Numbered from the stretch's first letter, positions 9,554-19,248 are shown. The stretch is 64,000 nucleotides of DNA from Microglena sp. YARC (GCA_022414725.1 CM039464.1:39667945-39731944), one strand, 5' to 3'. Numbers and translations are program-made. The notes: generated by a model from the sequence alone, not told the origin.

Positions 9554-10348
9554 ATGATGATTCCTAGAAGTGTGGATGGCATCGTGATTCTGCGATGCAT
9601 GAAAAAACCGGTGCACATGTGGTATTGGCACACGTGCGTGCACCGCATCCGAGCGGTGCACCCGACCATGCCGGTGGTCATCGTAGACGACCACTCGGAC
9701 CCGGACATGCGCGCAGCATGCATCCCCATCGAAGGGACGATACCTCATCTTACCGTGATTGAATCGGACTTGCAGGCGGGGGCTGGTGAGATCCTTCCGT
9801 TGTACTACATGTTCACTAAGCGCTTGTTCGAGACGGCGCTGGTCATTCACGACGCTATGTTCCTGAACCAACCTATACCTGAGTCTATGGACCTACACAC
9901 CCCCGGCTTCAGGTTCATGTGGCACTTTTCGAGCGACTTCAGACACGAGGAGGCCACTATGCAGACGATGGGCGCTCTATCTTCGGAAACGCAAGCGGAG
10001 ATCATGCGTGTGTACAATAACGGTGGGAAATGGTTGGGGTGCTTCGGCACCACTATGTTCGTCACGCTAGACGCACTCGATAGTCTAGAGACACGGTTTT
10101 CGGGCATCACCAAACTCGCCGCGACTGTCAATACTAGAAGCATGCGCAGTGGCCTAGAGAGAGTCATCCCCTTAATGCTAATGATCATAAACGACGACGA
10201 GTCGTCGACTACCTGTGCCGGGTATTCGTTGTTTGGGGACATTTTTTTGAATCATCATATGCCATTCAAGCTGACCTTTGAGAATTACATGCAGAATACA
10301 GGCACGTTCAAGCACCGGCCGGTTGTCAAAGTGTGGTCCGAAAGATAA
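9554..10348 (+). CDS. Glycosyltransferase-like protein, 264 aa
   Basis: It begins with a strand and Asp-rich loop typical of GT-A glycosyltransferases (PVVIVDDHSDP, about residue 40). GAGEILPLYYMFTKRLFE and ALVIHDAMFLNQP (about residue 95) follow. This combination matches a family I know from giant viruses and algae in which a diphospho-sugar-binding DD and a His-Asp motif are conserved. The middle (FRFMWHFSSDF, GKWLGCFGTTMFV) and the end (YSLFGDIFLNH) are also well ordered. The likely role is adding sugars to virion proteins or glycans. The start is an ATG pair; the frame is uninterrupted. Confidence 0.6.
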   Translation: MMIPRSVDGIVILRCMKKPVHMWYWHTCVHRIRAVHPTMPVVIVDDHSDPDMRAACIPIEGTIPHLTVIESDLQAGAGEILPLYYMFTKRLFETALVIHDAMFLNQPIPESMDLHTPGFRFMWHFSSDFRHEEATMQTMGALSSETQAEIMRVYNNGGKWLGCFGTTMFVTLDALDSLETRFSGITKLAATVNTRSMRSGLERVIPLMLMIINDDESSTTCAGYSLFGDIFLNHHMPFKLTFENYMQNTGTFKHRPVVKVWSER

Positions 10349-10567
10349 CACGTTATTAACTTTTTCCACGAAATGCGGAAGCGTTCGGGGGCGAAGACGA
10401 CGAGAGGACCAGTGACCAGACGAGCGTATATCGCAACTGGTCATTTTATCTTGATATCGTCCCAAAAACGCTGCATGGGTTACGTTTACCCATTTCATTT
10501 TACTGTTCCGCCGACTTTAGCAGCATCGCACGTCATGCATCCCATGACACGACGTTTCAAATGTCAT

Positions 10568-10662
10568 GACAGGTTCTTTAGAGAACGCAGTGTCGAGCGT
10601 AGTGTAGTAGATAAACACATACAAGAGGATTTTGGGGGATATTATGTAACATAATTCCCTTG
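10568..10662 (+). repeat. Dispersed repeat, copy 2 of 2
   Basis: Matches 3104-3212 closely (GACAGGTTCTTTAGAGAACG through AATTCCCTTGT). Just upstream at 10498-10520 is an isolated MITE-A right end (TACTGTTCCGCCGACTTTA). No coding sequence accompanies this copy. Confidence 0.75.
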
Positions 10663-10664
10663 TA

Positions 10665-11276
10665 TCACCCTGTGTGATGATGACGTTTGGAGTGTTTTAC
10701 GTTGGAACGATGATTACTTGAATGATGGTCTGGTACGTCGTACGTCTCTTCGAAGGTGTTCTTTTCGACCCTGTAGAACCCGTCTTCTCCTTCCTTTACG
10801 ACATAGTCTCCTGGGTGGACCGTCATGCTTTCTCCCCATGGCGCAGTGAACGTGTGAGCTGTATTGGATGTGTAGAGCGCCGCCTGTCGTGTGACGTGTC
10901 GTACCGTGAGATGAACGTCGACGATGTCGTACATGGTCAAAATCTTTGTGAAGGTGACGACGTACTGTTCGTTGTACTTTCCGCATATGATGATGTCTCC
11001 TGCCATTGCAACGTTGGTCGTCTCGTTTCCGGACTCACTCATGAGTTTGGTCGTGATCTTCGTTTTCCTCTTTGCGATGGTGAACGTCATGGGTCGTAGA
11101 TCGGTGCGTTCCTGGACAAACGAGTACTTGAGACTCTTTTTGACCACATCGTTGAACTTGAGTTCCGCCAACACTCGGGTGTGTTTGTTCCTACGTGAGT
11201 TCATTTTTTTAGATACTGTACAAGTTATTTTTTGTTTCTTCCGGTTCCTCATCTTCGGGTGTGTGCGGTCTGTCAT
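10665..11276 (-). CDS. Hypothetical basic protein, about 203 aa
   Basis: The N-terminus is basic (MRNRKKQKI, SRRNKHTR) and carries LKYSFVQERTDLRP. The C-terminal half contains FTAPWGESMTVHPGDYVVK and GFYRVEKNTFEETYDV. This PGDY plus FxxTY arrangement also occurs in small phage and viral proteins, but I cannot name a function. The last 20 residues are His/Ser-rich. I chose the ATG at 11276; upstream codons have no ATG and run into a dispersed repeat. A truncated relative of its N-terminus may exist at 50584-50841. Confidence 0.6.
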   Translation of the reverse strand: MTDRTHPKMRNRKKQKITCTVSKKMNSRRNKHTRVLAELKFNDVVKKSLKYSFVQERTDLRPMTFTIAKRKTKITTKLMSESGNETTNVAMAGDIIICGKYNEQYVVTFTKILTMYDIVDVHLTVRHVTRQAALYTSNTAHTFTAPWGESMTVHPGDYVVKEGEDGFYRVEKNTFEETYDVPDHHSSNHRSNVKHSKRHHHTG

Positions 11277-11317
11277 GATTCTGCGAAAGCCATTCTCAAA
11301 TGAGCTGTATGTGTGAG

Positions 11318-11385
11318 AATGAATGGACGCATGCGAAAGCGAGAGTGGTCGCCGTGTGTGTGACCGACAGGATCCGCCTTGATGC
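11318..11385 (+). repeat. Dispersed repeat shared with 20965-21010
   Basis: ATGAATGGACGCATGCGAAA and the following GCGAGAGTGGTCGCC recur, with a small insertion, near 20965-21010. The neighbouring bases resemble the 40-bp units at 32473-32605 (GTCGAGTCACATGGCTACC) in inverse orientation. 11277-11584 contains no gene I can support. Confidence 0.5.
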
Positions 11386-11584
11386 AAGTGGTCTCAGGGG
11401 GGTTCTCCCTCGACCTCATCATCACAGCAGTTGGCGAACGCGACGTGCTGGCTCACGAACGACGCCGACGCCGCAGTCGCCGCCGAGGCTGCGTGCGGGA
11501 GGGTGAACCACAAACAAAAAAAAGAGGTTAGTCTTTACTAACTGCATGATGCTGCGGGGGGCGGGCAGCATTAGCATATCTTTT

Positions 11585-12532
11585 CTACATAGGGTGACAG
11601 CCGAGGGCCATTGAGCTAAGCTCAAGGGCCAGTTGGTCGAGCGTAGCTCGCTTGGTGGCGAGGTACGCCTCACGCTGGGAGGGTGTCTGTTTCATGCACG
11701 AGAGGTGCGCGCACTTGCCCGTGGTGAAGGGGGGTCCACCATCGGGGTTGCTAAATAGCACCTGTCTACGACTGCATGGGTTGCCGTGAGTGGTGACGGC
11801 ATTGCATCTTAGGGTGGGGGAGTACCCCAAGATGGTAAATGCACCGATATTGGCGCCAACAGGCAGCTCGTTCTTCAGCGGGGCCCCGCGACCAACCCGA
11901 CCGGAGGCCAAGGAGGAGGAGGGGGAGCCCGTGGAGAACGCGCCACCAGACGTGGCGGTACCAGCAGGAGCAGCATGAGCAGTAGGAACAGCAGAAGCAG
12001 CAGGAGCAGCAGGAGCAGTAGGAACAGCAGGAGCAGCAGGACCAACAGTAGCAGCAGAAGCAGCAGAAGCCGGAGCAGGAGTCACAGAGAGTGGCACCGT
12101 GGGGCGGATGCGCTTGATACTGCCGGACCTCTCCTCCGCAATGCAAACGTCCTCTGTGGGGTCGTCGTCCTCAGGGAGGGCGACGGCACTGGCGAGGGAT
12201 AGCAAGGAGGGGGAGGAAGGAGCAGCAGAAGCAGAAGCATCTTCGGCAGCCGCAGCAGCAACTGCAACAGGGAGAAGCATGGCCTGAAGAGGCTCCTTCT
12301 CCCCGTTGGGGGAATATTCGAGAAACTTTTTGTGAGCCATCTTCATTGCGCCGACAGAGTCGGCGAGGCAATCAGGAACGCTGGTCAGGGATATGATAGC
12401 GTTACAGATGCCCTTCAATTGAGCGACGGTGGCGCTTTTGGATATCTTAGTTCGGTCCTTCTTCTGAACGACGTCGAAGATATTGGTGGTATCGACGAAC
12501 GCAGTGATTTGGGCAGCAGACATGGAAGACAT
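11585..12532 (-). CDS. Ala/Ser/Pro-rich protein, paralogue 2, 315 aa
   Basis: A near-duplicate of 7294-8241. The N-terminal helical region (NIFDVVQKKDRTKISK) and the Cys/His-containing C-terminus (CNAVTTHGNPCS, GKCAHLSCMK) are almost unchanged. The Ala-rich linker has different repeat numbers (AAPAVPTAPAAPAAS) yet the total length is identical. The duplicated block spans roughly 11515-12600 and includes both flanks, so it is a segmental duplication. Confidence 0.8.
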   Translation of the reverse strand: MSSMSAAQITAFVDTTNIFDVVQKKDRTKISKSATVAQLKGICNAIISLTSVPDCLADSVGAMKMAHKKFLEYSPNGEKEPLQAMLLPVAVAAAAAEDASASAAPSSPSLLSLASAVALPEDDDPTEDVCIAEERSGSIKRIRPTVPLSVTPAPASAASAATVGPAAPAVPTAPAAPAASAVPTAHAAPAGTATSGGAFSTGSPSSSLASGRVGRGAPLKNELPVGANIGAFTILGYSPTLRCNAVTTHGNPCSRRQVLFSNPDGGPPFTTGKCAHLSCMKQTPSQREAYLATKRATLDQLALELSSMALGCHPM

Positions 12533-12668
12533 GACGACGGGAAAGAGATATTGGGTGCTTTATCAAAGGTTGTTGTTGTTGTTGTTGTTGGTTTTAAAAG
12601 GAGGAAAATGTGCGTCTTTTTTTTTACGGATGCTGAAATCACAAGGGACCACTGGGTGAGTGAGAGTT

Positions 12669-12834
12669 AATGGGCGTTCCTTCCTCCCAGCGGATTTTTT
12701 GAAATTTCTACTCAGAATTTAGAGTCTCCGGAACGACTCGCTAGCCTGAGATATCAGCACAGAGGAATCACAATTCCGCTCCAGACCATGTTTCGCAACC
12801 AGTAAAAATCCGCCGGGAGGCAGGAACGCCCATT
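12669..12834 (+). mobile_element. MITE-B copy with 4-bp target duplication
   Basis: 166 bp with perfect-looking inverted ends (AATGGGCGTTCCTTCCTCC ... GGAGGCAGGAACGCCCATT). AGTT lies on both sides, a clear 4-bp target duplication. It abuts the 5' end of the next small coding frame. Confidence 0.9.
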
Positions 12835-12844
12835 AGTTACTATT

Positions 12845-13147
12845 GTGGGTGAGGATGCATGTTGGGGTTTCTCAAGCAGACGGGTTGCAAAGTACATGGA
12901 GAGGGTCCTGGATGCTTACATGTTGTGTCGACATGTCAAATCAGAAGCCCACTTAAAGAAATTGTTGACCATGTGCTCTCAGTTGAACATGGAGAGGAAG
13001 AGAAACGTGATTGACGATGAAACGATTAATAATGTAGATACGTTCGTTTCATTATTGGGACTTAAGATGTCGCATCGGATATCGTTTTTGAAGTTTGAAA
13101 AGAAAATTGTGGAGTTTGTCTTCGATCTGGTGGACAATTTACACTAG
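12845..13147 (+). CDS. Hypothetical protein, 100 aa, 5' end possibly lost
   Basis: A helical, Lys/Glu-rich small protein (HLKKLLTMCSQLNMERK, ISFLKFEKKIVEFVFDLVDN). The frame opens with GTG beside a MITE-B insertion; the first ATG is at 12895. The real start may have been displaced by the insertion. Removing the MITE does not extend the frame upstream because a stop follows. Not recognised. Confidence 0.45.
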   Translation: MGEDACWGFSSRRVAKYMERVLDAYMLCRHVKSEAHLKKLLTMCSQLNMERKRNVIDDETINNVDTFVSLLGLKMSHRISFLKFEKKIVEFVFDLVDNLH

Positions 13148-13254
13148 TTTTTATGAAAAAATTGTTTACACTCGTTTTTAGAGGAACGGACGGCGGATCA
13201 TGCCGAGTCACACGGCGACCATGCAGTGAAGTGCATCGGCAGTTAAAACATATG

Positions 13255-13375
13255 TCAAGCAAACCTTTTCTGAGCAAACACGACGGTTCCGCAGGCGACC
13301 GTCCCAGACACCAAGGCCGCAATGGCCACAATCGCTAGCACAAGCGGGGCCATGGCGGATTGTTGTTGCTGTTGC

Positions 13376-13412
<37 letters not shown>

Positions 13413-13447
13413 GCTGTTGCTGTTGTTGTTGTTGCTGCTGTTGTTGC

Positions 13448-13505
<58 letters not shown>

Positions 13506-14097
13506 GCTGTTGCTGGTGACTTGGTTGATAATTCTCTGGACAAGCGGCTCCTCCTCCAGGGAGCCATGAGTTGTTCAGGCTCCTGAGGCCCCAGTAGTAA
13601 TATGGGTCAACGTAGCTCAACGCGGAGCGCGGAAGGTGGTATCGATCGTCGTACACGCTTGGATACGAGTAGCGAATGTTCTCCGTGTGCGTGTGATTCG
13701 TGTTCCCCCCTCCCCCCCAACCACCGCTGCCGCTGCCTCCACCACCATTGTTGTTTGTGTTGTTGTTGGTCACGGTGATGTTACTATGTTGTGGTGGGGG
13801 CTCGGAAGAGAGCGGAGGAGGCTCGGAAGCGGGCGGAAGAGGCTCGGAAGCGGGCGGAGGAGACTCGGAAGCGGGCGGAGGAGGCTCGGAAGCGGGCGGA
13901 GGAGGATCGGAGGTGGGTGGAGGAGCATCGCCTTCTGCAAATTGCTCGTGGATGTACAGTGCGGAAACGTTACGGCAATTATTGGTGATCAGGGTAATCA
14001 CTAAGGCCAACACTACAAGAATAATGATGATTGCTACCAACCAAAGCCAGATGCCAGGGACGCGCTGGGACGAGGTTCGCGCTCGCGAAGTGACCAT
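13255..14097 (-). CDS. Two-TM protein with Pro repeats and polyglutamine tract
   Basis: I start at the ATG at 14097. Upstream codons come from a transposon terminus (14100-14150). Layout: N-terminal membrane segment (LWLVAIIIILVVLALVI, residues about 17-38); a repeated PPPAS-E/D-P region (about 58-100); a Gly-rich segment; a Tyr-rich segment (DPYYYWGLRSL); roughly 50 consecutive Gln (13362-13515); then a hydrophobic C-terminal segment (PLVLAIVAIAALVSG). It is probably a virion or host-membrane protein with a disordered stalk. The Gln codons mix CAA and CAG, so the tract is not one pure microsatellite. Confidence 0.7.
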
Positions 14098-14099
14098 AT

Positions 14100-14150
14100 G
14101 TGTGTATAAAGTTGTTCTCAAATAATTTTGGGACACTCTGTATAATTTGA
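14100..14150 (+). mobile_element. Tc1/mariner-like terminus, solo
   Basis: AGTTGTTCTCAAATAATTTT and GGGACACTCTGTATAATTTG match the left ends at 44114 and 50312. The following GAAAAGTAAGC and AAAAAGGAAAGAATTGTCC recall internal parts of that element. Only the terminus and decayed interior remain, inserted just upstream of the polyglutamine protein start. Confidence 0.7.
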
Positions 14151-14194
14151 GAGAAAAGTAAGCAAAAAAGGAAAGAATTGTCCGTGTCGTCTGT

Positions 14195-14533
14195 GTGTTT
14201 TTGATGGGTTTTAAAAAATCGTATTGTTGTAGACACCCTCGAATGCAACACCCGAGTGGTAGGACAAGGAAACGTCCAGAGTTCAAACTCAAAGAAGACC
14301 TTATAAACCGCAATAAGGGCAAACATATTTGGGAATGTGGTCTACTAGAAATGGCAGAATTACAACCATACCGATGGATGAAATGCAACCTGACAATTGC
14401 AGAGCTGCAGAAACTTGGCAACACCGGAGTTTGCTCCTCGGAAATTGACTTTACAGGCACCGTGATTGCCGAGGATGGACGACTGTTATTGGATTTAGGC
14501 ACATCCATCGTCATCCGTGATTGGACGGGGTAA
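14195..14533 (+). CDS. Hypothetical ORF, 112 aa, doubtful
   Basis: An open frame with gene-like composition in its second half (MAELQPYRWMKCNLTIAELQ and FTGTVIAEDGRLLLDLG). The first codons overlap short stretches also seen in MITE-A copy 3 (TCGTATTGTTGTAGACACC). It lies between a transposon terminus and a tnpB fragment, so it may be a captured gene piece. Not recognised. Confidence 0.3.
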   Translation: MFLMGFKKSYCCRHPRMQHPSGRTRKRPEFKLKEDLINRNKGKHIWECGLLEMAELQPYRWMKCNLTIAELQKLGNTGVCSSEIDFTGTVIAEDGRLLLDLGTSIVIRDWTG

Positions 14534-14547
14534 AGCGTTTATTTTTT

Positions 14548-14815
14548 GGTTGTCAGCTCCCGTCCAGCAATGATTGCCATCTTGGCCGTCTCCAATTGAG
14601 GTACCAACAACGCATCGTAGCGAGCGGCCAAGAAATTTGTTGTCCCTGAACTCTTTCTTGAAGTAAAAAACTTCCGAATTCGAATCTTCATCCTCTCTTT
14701 TGATCACAAGGTTTTCTCGGTATCCAACCTTGACTGTAGCTTGTCATATGAACCAGAATCAGTTTGACAAGGTCGGATGCCTGTCCAAACATGGAGGATG
14801 CCTCATTCTCTGGTG
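14548..14815 (-). pseudogene. Decayed tnpB fragment of an IS607 element
   Basis: This segment aligns to 3623-3927 inside tnpB copy 1 (including GTCTCCAATTGAGGTACCAA and TAGCGAGCGGCCAAGAAATT). It carries several deletions and substitutions and no open frame. It represents an older, third insertion of the same family. Confidence 0.8.
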
Positions 14816-14866
14816 ATGCCGCCCCATTTTTTTTATTACTATTATTATATTAAAAAAACGTACACA

Positions 14867-15238
14867 ATGCAACAACAACAAAATAAGCAAAAAAAACAGA
14901 ATGGCGCAGGTATGTTCTCAACCAGTGTGACCCCAAAGATGGTGCAGAAGGAACTCGCAAAGATCCCCCCGGGCGACCTCATCAACCGCATGAACATCAT
15001 CAACACAAACCAACACATCAAGAAGACCTCAACCCTAGAAGAGCAGGATGCAATCACAAAGCTCGTGCAGACCATCGAGACAGCTACGAAGCAGAAGGAG
15101 GAATTCGATAAGGCCACACGCGACTTCTATACCGTCTACAAGAAGCTCAAGATTGCAATTATGGACACGTGCGACACCGGCCCCAGGTTTTGCGGCGTCG
15201 TTAACAGCGCAATCAATACCCCAAAGAAGAACTCGTAA
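14867..15238 (+). CDS. Hypothetical Gln/Lys-rich protein, 123 aa
   Basis: It starts MQQQQNKQKKQNGAG after a very A/T-rich leader (TTTATTACTATTATTATATT), which I take as its promoter. The body is helical (TPKMVQKELAKIPPGDLINR; EEFDKATRDFYTVYKKLK) and looks soluble, perhaps coiled coil. The end (CGVVNSAINTPKKNS) is short and basic. It lies 54 bases upstream of RPB2 in the same direction. Not recognised. Confidence 0.7.
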   Translation: MQQQQNKQKKQNGAGMFSTSVTPKMVQKELAKIPPGDLINRMNIINTNQHIKKTSTLEEQDAITKLVQTIETATKQKEEFDKATRDFYTVYKKLKIAIMDTCDTGPRFCGVVNSAINTPKKNS

Positions 15239-15292
15239 ATTTCCCGACAATAAAAAAACACACAAAATGTAGACGCGACGCAAAAATACACT

Positions 15293-18200
15293 ATGCACTA
15301 CACTCCCGACGCCATAGCCGCACCCATCATGGACGCATTCTTCAAGGAACGCGAGAAACACTTCGCTACACAACATCACATCTACTCGTTCGATGACCTA
15401 CTAGTAACGCGTCTAAGAGCGATCGTACGCAGCATGAACCCAATCACAATGGTGCGCAAAGACCCCAACACGAAAACCAAACACACGGTGAAGGTGTACG
15501 TAGGAGGAGACGAAAAACTCCGCCCCGATCACGACGTGCACATAGGAGACCCAACCCCGACTCTACCATCACAAGCCCGGATAGCAAACCAAACGTACGG
15601 GGCGGACATCTTCGCAGACGTCCACGTGGTCTATCCGGACAACAACGACGAGACACGAGACTTCGAACGCGTGCACATCGGATTCATAGCCATCATGATC
15701 CACTCCAAAGCGTGCTCTCTAAGAGGGCTAAAGCCGCACCAGTTACGAGCACGAGGCGAATGCCCATACGATATGGGCGGATACTTTGTAATAGACGGAC
15801 GCGAAAAGGTCATCGTGACACATGTGGAACGCGTCCCGAACCGACTCTACACACGACGCGGAGAGAAAATAGAAGACGACAAACTCATCCTAAAAGCATT
15901 CATCAGGTGCGTCTCCACAGACGCACGCGACGTGTTCCCACGCACAAGCGTCTTCCGAGTCATGACTTCGGGTGAAATCACAGCCACGGTCACCCACATC
16001 AACGAAGGAGCCGTGCCCGTCACAACTCTCTTCCGAGCACTCGGCATCGAAAGCGATCGCGCCATCCTCAAAACGATCTTCCACGAAGATCCAGGAGAAG
16101 AGAGAAACAAGGTCGAAATAGCATTTATGCACGCATCCATAGCCGCCGGACACAAGTCCGGAGTAAGCAGCCAGATAGGAGCAATCGATTTCCTCACACC
16201 ACGCACACGATTCAAGTCCCAACTCGACCTCAAAAGCGTCCTCACAGACGACCTCTTCCCAAATGTAGGACGCACGTTCGAGGCCAAAGCATTCGCCCTA
16301 GGAGCAGTCGTGAGACATCTCGTAAGAGCCGCTCTAGGAAAAGAACCCATGTCGGAACTCGATCACTACGCCAACAAGAGACTCATGTGCTCAGGTGCAA
16401 TCACAGCCAATCTCTTCAGAGACGGGTACCTACTATCAATCGCAACAACCATGCGCACGCTCAACGAAGAGTTCCTCACCGGACCATGGCGCGTCACAAA
16501 CAATATACACACGCTCGTCAACGAAGCCAACCTAAAAAATATATTCCAACCAAGAATCATCCGAGAAGCCCTCGTACGAGCACTCAAAGGATCGCAACGC
16601 GGCGATGACAATGCACACGCGCCCGTCCAAGAACTCAGCAGAGTCTCATATCTAGGATACATTTCACACATGAGACGAGTAAACAACCCCGTCGACAGGA
16701 ACGTCAAGATAGCAGACACACACCGTCTAAGGCCGTCGCACTGGGGAGTCATCTGCCCAGTAGAGTCACCAGACAGACCCAACGTAGGCCTCCTCACGCA
16801 CCTAGCCACGCTTGTCACCATATCACTTGCCATACCAGAACCCGTCGTACAAGAAACCATAAGACCCACCATAGACAAATACACGAGACATCTATCAAAC
16901 AGCACACTATCCCCACAAGCAACCGCGGTGCACTTTAACGACACATGGATAGCGATCACAGACACACCCAAGGACCTAGTCGATGCACTACGAAAAATGA
17001 GGACGGAAGACACCAGACTGAACACACTCGGCGTCACATGGGACGTGTGGAGGAACGACGTGGCAATCCGCACAGATGCAGGAAGATGCTGCAGACCACT
17101 AAGAAGAGTACATGAAGGAAATGTCGTACCAATCAACGGCGATCCGTCGTGGACCGAATTGATACGCAGCGGAGCGATAGAAAAGATAGACGTCGAAGAA
17201 GTAGCTACATGCCTAGTGGCAATGAACAAGGCAGACATCAACAATCGAGACCCGATCCCAGGCAGATACACGCACGCAGAGATACACGCAGGAAGCACAC
17301 TCTCAATGGTAAGCAACACGTACCCACTACTAAACCACAACAACGGGGCGTACAACTCACTATGTCTAGCGCAATTTAAACAAGCGCTAGGGACGACCAT
17401 GACCTCCATCAGGGACCGGTTCGATACGAACACATTCCTACTACACCACGCCCAACGCCCTCTGGTAAGCACGAGCTTCGCAGATTCGTGAGTCTCATAC
17501 ACCCTCGCGGTGTCAAGTAGACTTTAACATGTAATGTAAGACCGACTCTTCGGAGGACGTTTCGCGCACGGCGAGAACGTCGTAGTAGCCATATCCACCT
17601 ACACAGGATACAACCAAGATGACGCCATCATCATCAATCTAGACGCAGTGCAGCGCGGCAGACTAGCACTCACAGTATTCGACACCATCCGGTATGAAGA
17701 GTCAGAGGAGGAACCAGAGGACCCAAACACTCAAAAAACGAAAAAACAAATTGTGTTTGCGAACCCAGAGCGGCTTGTGTCACGCGGGTACGCGATATCA
17801 ACCACCAAAACAATAACCACAAAAGGATACAAACACCTAGACGACCAGGGCATGCCAAAGATCAACAACATGATAAGAGAAGGAGACGCAGTTGTAGGAA
17901 TGGTCAAGGTACCATCGACCGCAGCAAAGGAAGACGTCTTCACGGACGCATCTAAACGTCTAGATTCCAGAGAATCCGACCTTCCCACATATGTAGACGG
18001 CGTCCACTTGCAAAACATAGGACAGAACACAGCAAAAGACAACGCCCTACCACAACTTAGAGCATGCAAGGAACGTCTCCGCCAGATGCGCAGCCCCGAA
18101 CTCGGAGACAAACTCAGCTCGCGGTACGGCCAGAAAAGGGTGGTGGGAATGATACTACCCGCCGTGGACATGCCGTTCTGCGCAGAGGACGGTATCGTAC

Positions 18201-18838
18201 CCGACATCATCATCAACCCCAATGCATTCCCCAACCGTAGGACAGTCTCGCATCTACTGGAAGCCGTGCTAGCGCGCGCGGGAGCAGTCAAAGGAGCTCG
18301 CATGAACGCCGACACATTCGGAGGCGAAGACATAGGCGCCGCGCTGACCCAACTGGGTCTGTGTGAAAACGGACACGCGAACATGCTCATGCACAACGGA
18401 CGATCCGGAGAAGAGGCAAAAACACGTATCTTCGTGGGCGTGAATTACTACGGTCGCTTGAAACACATGGTAGAGGACAAGTACCAGTCGCGTGCACGAG
18501 GAGCAGTCGACGCCACAACACGTCAGCCAACGAAGTCCAAGGGACAGAGCGGAGGGCTGCGCATCGGAGAGATGGATCAGAACGCACTCGTCGCACACGG
18601 CCTCGCATCGTTCACACGCGAAGCGTTCATGCAGCGCAGCGATCACCACTCAACTAAGGTCAATTCCACGTCAGGAACGCCGGCGGAATGGTGGGCCGCA
18701 GCACGCGAAGACCCAGAAGGACCCGACGAGGAGGCAACTGTTGAAACACCTTACACGTTCACCCTCATGCAGCACGAACTCAGAGCATTGGGGGTGGAGG
18801 CAGCGCTTCTCACATCCACTGATGAATTTTATTTATAG
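15293..18838 (+). CDS. RPB2: DNA-directed RNA polymerase subunit 2 (RPB2), interrupted
   Basis: Second-largest polymerase subunit, forming half of the catalytic cleft. Recognisable blocks in order: GYFVIDGREKVIVTHVE; LMCSGAITANLFRDGYL; WGVICPVESPDRPNVGLLTH; GYNQDDAIIINLDAVQRG; LSSRYGQKRVVGMI; MPFCAEDGIVPDIIINPNAF; RIGEMDQNALVAHGLASF. The frame is broken by a TGA at 17489 just after QRPLVSTSFAD and resumes in the same frame at 17540 with RLFGGRFAHGEN. The interrupting bases (17485-17541) contain a 50-nt segment repeated at 22163-22212. Without them the protein would be about 1,160 residues, the usual size. The C-terminal zinc ribbon normally found after the AHG-ASF block has no cysteines here (RSDHHSTKVNSTSG...). 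Confidence 0.9.
17485..17541 (+). other. 57-nt interruption of RPB2 (intron-like or inserted element)
   Basis: The segment sits in a universally conserved part of RPB2. Its central 50 nt (17490-17539, GAGTCTCATACACC to AACATGTAATGTAA) recur inverted at 22163-22212. AGA is present at both edges (17482-17484 and 17539-17541). Removing 57 nt leaves one AGA and an open, correctly spaced frame. It contains splice-like motifs (GTGAGT at 17488, CTTTAAC, TAAG at 17540), but a GT-AG splice between them removes 53 nt and breaks the frame. So it is either a non-canonical mobile intron or a short insertion. Confidence 0.7.
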
Positions 18839-19160
18839 CTCAGTGGCGTTGGGTTGTTTGAGTCTTTCCGTGTAAAATTTGTACGAATCAATGTCGAGCA
18901 GTTGCAACGCCTTGTTGATCAAATTTTCCCGCATGCTATCTGGAAGCTCCTGACCCGAGGACGGGTTGCACCAACAGATGTTTACGAACAACCGCCCGCT
19001 CTTCGGGACGTCTCCTGCACTCCTCGATAAGCGTGCACAGTCGCTCAAACTCTTCGTAGTCCAAGAATGTAGTGTGACATGAAGCAAATAGGAACGCCGT
19101 TACAACATGCCAACGCGGCATCCGCTTTGCTTGCCAGATAGCGGTCAACCGCGTCGGCAA
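18833..19160 (-). pseudogene. Small hypothetical gene with frameshift
   Basis: Two overlapping minus-strand frames look like one protein. The upstream frame has LDYEEFERLCTLIEECRRRP and ends after LLVQPVLGSG. The downstream frame continues with QELPDSMRENLINKALQLLD and ends in a helix with Lys/Glu. A single-base change near 18950-18960 would join them. It is tail-to-tail with RPB2, overlapping its last codons by six bases. Not recognised. Confidence 0.4.
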
Positions 19161-19170
19161 GTTCGATGAT

Positions 19171-19193
19171 TATAAAGAATTTCCCAATTTATT
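19171..19193 (+). promoter_or_regulatory. Promoter-like TATAAAG/CCCAATTTATT element
   Basis: TATAAAG followed by AATTTCCCAATTTATT lies 56 bases before the next start codon. The preceding AAGTTCGATGAT is also identical to the sequence before 22804. The same composite motif precedes two other genes (22804-22826, 30275-30296), which suggests a shared viral promoter. Confidence 0.55.
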
Positions 19194-19248
19194 CGATAAC
19201 AACAACAACTGCGAAGACCATAAGACCATCAGGAGTATCGGGAGAGAT

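Noticed and set aside
13322..13569. Plus-strand poly-Cys and poly-Leu frames
   Set aside because: Shadows of the polyglutamine codons of the minus-strand membrane protein.
17488..17540. Canonical GT-AG intron of 53 nt in RPB2
   Set aside because: GTGAGT and TAAG look right, but removal shifts the frame by one base and destroys the conserved RLFGGRF block.
17465..17540. Alternative donor GTAAGC in RPB2
   Set aside because: 76 nt would be removed and the downstream frame would again be wrong.
15444..18649. Several minus-strand frames of 60-378 codons opposite RPB2
   Set aside because: Antisense shadows of a strongly conserved gene, without recognisable domains.
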